Source: Mantis religiosa (lineage: Eukaryota > Arthropoda > Insecta > Mantodea > Mantidae). Taken from it: a stretch of 64,000 nucleotides of DNA. The stretch covers positions 66,336,156-66,400,155 of the forward strand of contig CM060947.1 of NCBI GenBank assembly GCA_030765055.1. Direction: 5' to 3'. The notes beneath the pieces were generated by a model. That model saw nothing but the letters and a program-made list of their open reading frames with translations, searched no databases and had not been told where the DNA came from. A program made the translations under genes and the position numbers. Positions 61,701-64,000 of this stretch are shown here, one piece after another. The first letter of the stretch is position 1, and the number at the start of each line of letters is the position of its first letter.

Positions 61701-62000
61701 TTGTTCTCGGGAAGCAAGCCAGGTGAAAACACGATTAGAAATTGACGTTTCGGGAGCGTACATCTCTCCCATCATCAGCATATTTATTAAATGTTATAAC
61801 CACAAATGAATAATTGGATTTAACATTATATTATTAATTATTTATTATTATATTATATCAGTATTATTATATTTGTGTTATATCCAGTTATTCATTTGTG
61901 GTTATAACATTTAATTAATATCGTGATGATGGGAGAGATGTACGCTCCCAAAACGTCGATTTCTAATCGTCTTTTCACTTGACTTGCTTCCCGAGAACAA
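61701..62000. repeat. Fold-back (long palindrome) element
   Basis: Arms of roughly 115 bp (from TTGTTCTCGGGAAGCAAGCC inwards, and the inverse ending at 62000) around a short AT-rich centre. MITE or fold-back transposon; no coding sequence. Confidence 0.85.
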
Positions 62001-63081
62001 CTTGAACATATTCGTCGCCAGGAAAGCTTCAGGTCTTATGTTGTATCTGTTATATGAATCTGAACATCTTTTTTTCACTCTATGCTTTCCCTTTTAACAA
62101 AACTATGAGTTAATCTTTGGTACTCACCCAAGACAAGTTGTGTGCCTTCAACTATTCTTTTAGTTCGCACTCGTCCTCTTACTATATTTTGTTGATCGTC
62201 CACTGAGAGCTACTGGCCGATGAACCAAGACGCTCGTAACTGCTGCATTATTTCCAGGGCACTCCACCCAAGTCTCAGTGGCCGGATGCTCGTTATCTCA
62301 GGAAACTAGCCAGCTACGCTGCAAGAAAGTTATCAGCTTCGATGCTCAAATGTTCTTGTACTGAGTAGTGAAATAATATCAACTAACTTTTCTGCCATAA
62401 CACAATGTTTTTACTCTGCATATACCGAGTATAAATAAATAAAACCTCAGGCATTTTACTGGTAATAGAAGGTCCCTTCCTTGTTTACTTTAATCAGATT
62501 TATAAAAATCATTGATGTTCTGGTGTCATAACTAGGACTAGGAAGTTCAGGACCTATAAATTATCTAAAATGGATCTATAAAAAACCTAAAAATATCCCC
62601 AAAAACCTAAAGATTGGAAAAAATGGCGTTAAGAAGTGATATCTACAAATTAATAAATTAATGTTCAATTAGATACTTAATCAATAATTTTGAGGGTAAA
62701 ACATTCAAGTGATATGCAGCAGAGTAAGAAAAACTACTTGTAAGAAATGCTTCTTCGATTCAGCAACCAACAAAGTACATTCTGCGGAAAGAATTTTAAA
62801 TAAATATACTCCCAAGGGTTAGAGAAATTAAACTTCAGAAAGCTTACCTCAGTTGGCATTGCAGTACATCACAACAGTCATCTCTAAACTCTTAATAGAA
62901 AGAATCTCTGTTTCTGACGGCACGTTGAAAAACTTCTCTCCACATGAACGGATGTCAAAGGTGTATACTTGAAACCAGTAAAATCTTGTGGAAGAGAAAA
63001 AAATCGGATATTTAGAGAGGATTTACTAGGTTCTGTGGTGGTACTAATGACTTGAATAGAAAGGGTCCTCTCACCTGATAG
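62001..63081. other. Host non-coding DNA
   Basis: AT-rich; nothing supported. Confidence 0.45.
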
Positions 63082-63310
63082 CCCGCCTCGGTAGCGTAGA
63101 TGGTAGCGTGTCTGCCTCACGTTCAAGAGGTCCCGAGTTCGAATCTCGGTCAGGGTGAGTTACCTGGATAAGGCTTTTTTCCGGGTTTTTTCCTTATCCT
63201 TCAAGACGAATGTCGGGTAACTCTGAGTTCCATGAACCCTGGACTCATTTGAGCATCATTTCATCCAATTCATTCACCGTCCGATATGACTTAACATTGG
63301 AGGACGTAAA
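63082..63310 (+). mobile_element. SINE family 1, full-length copy
   Basis: Best-preserved copy: GCCCGCCTCGGTAGCGTAGA head, B-box GAGTTCGAATC, body with CCGGGTTTTTTCC and CCGATATGACTTAACATTGG. Confidence 0.82.
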
Positions 63311-63479
63311 ACAAACAAAAATGCTACGAAAAGGACCCTTAAATAAAAAATCGCTAAAAAGGTAAAAAGTACAAATAAAAATTATAAAGGAGTATATTCA
63401 AATAAAAAAACCAGCTAAAAATCCAAAAGGACAAATAAAATCCTCCATTTTCTGACCTATATTGACCCATAATTAACAT

Positions 63480-63715
63480 ATACCTATTATGGATAGAGTC
63501 AACATGAAAAATTCAATGCCATGGCCGGGATTTGAACCACGGATCTCCTGGTTTCCGTCCAGTCGCTCTAACCTTACTATCGTAAGTACTTGAGTCCCAG
63601 GCTTCATCATTTAACTCTTATTATTTTAGTTAATTAATAGAAATTAATAATTTCTCCACACTAGCCGTTTATAGTCTAAGGTCTTTGATGGATAGAGTCA
63701 ACATGAAAAAAAAAA
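63480..63715 (-). mobile_element. SINE family 2, minus-strand copy
   Basis: CCATGGCCGGGATTTGAACC and TCCAGTCGCTCTAAC are the inverted B- and A-box parts; the CACACTAGCCGTTTATAG tail is split by about 60 unrelated bases. Forms an inverted pair with the next entry. Confidence 0.65.
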
Positions 63716-63819
63716 AAAAAACGATAGTCGCCACAAACGGTGTATCTCGAATGCGAGAGCCCCTAGTGATTTACTGGGGAAATATACGAGTCAAATGGAG
63801 AATTTAATGTCAGGACGGC

Positions 63820-64000
63820 ACGTTGACCATGGTAGCTCAATGAGTTAGAGCGACTGGACGGAAACCAGGAGATCCGTGGTTCAAATCCCGGCCGCGCCAT
63901 TGAATTTTTCATGTTGACTCTATCCATCAAAGACCTTAGCCTATAAACGGCTAGTGTGGAGAAATGATTAATTTCCATCAATTAACTAAAATACACCTAT
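63820..64000 (+). mobile_element. SINE family 2, plus-strand copy (runs to window edge)
   Basis: ACCATGGTAGCTCAATGAGT (A-box), GGTTCAAATCCCGGC (B-box), tail CCTATAAACGGCTAGTGTG. A poly-A run at 63707..63720 lies between the inverted copies. Confidence 0.7.

Overview
The window is metazoan DNA, most likely from an arthropod (species not determinable). It is dominated by three Maverick/Polinton elements of the adintovirus-like kind (integrating, protein-primed-PolB dsDNA viruses) that are nested in each other. Metazoan origin is indicated by small GT-AG introns, TATA boxes, tRNA-derived SINEs in the flank, simple-sequence DNA and a degraded invertebrate repeat gene. There are no Shine-Dalgarno-led operons and no rRNA or functional tRNA genes.

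Layout. Element A occupies 1..17337; its left end is off the window. It is nearly complete, with core genes on the minus strand, and ends in ACTACT inside a coding region of element B. Element B is the oldest and most decayed. It is oriented the other way (core genes on plus) and runs from 17338 to 33540. Its right terminal repeat is interrupted by element C and resumes at 52190, ending in ACTACT at 52371. Element C (33547..52183) is complete, 18,637 bp, with terminal inverted repeats of about 190 bp and a perfect 6-bp target duplication GCCTAA (33541..33546 and 52184..52189). Host DNA follows from 52372 to 64000. It holds SINEs, a (TC)n tract, tandem repeats, a PIF/Harbinger-like remnant, a fold-back element and one degraded repeat gene, with no convincing single-copy host gene.

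Gene content. From the replication end inwards each element has protein-primed PolB, packaging ATPase, a small basic pX-like core protein, a coiled-coil/basic protein, a DDE integrase with a C-terminal chromodomain, penton-like minor capsid, pVI-like protein, hexon-like major capsid, adenain-like protease, a tandem PC4-like protein and a block of small uncharacterised genes. Core genes are packed with stop-start overlaps (ATGA or TAATG). At the other end A and C carry plus-strand accessory genes: a Ser/Pro-rich protein and two members of a small Cys-rich family. Beyond these, next to the terminal repeat, is a minus-strand secreted Cys-rich/coiled-coil protein with an RVKR furin-type site. B keeps a fragment of the secreted gene but has a spliced gene with a dUTPase-like C-terminus where A and C have the Ser/Pro-rich and Cys-rich genes.

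State of the copies. C is almost intact; visible lesions are a frameshift in the secreted protein, a frame break at a T9 run in the Ser/Pro-rich gene and a TTG in place of the start of one small gene. A has an in-frame stop in PolB, one in a small gene and a frameshift in the protease. B is broken throughout.

The most interesting observations are the shared secreted furin-site/coiled-coil protein, the Cys-rich accessory family, the hairpin-containing termini rich in GGATTAA, the protease stop codon embedded in the next gene's TATA box, and the three-level nesting.
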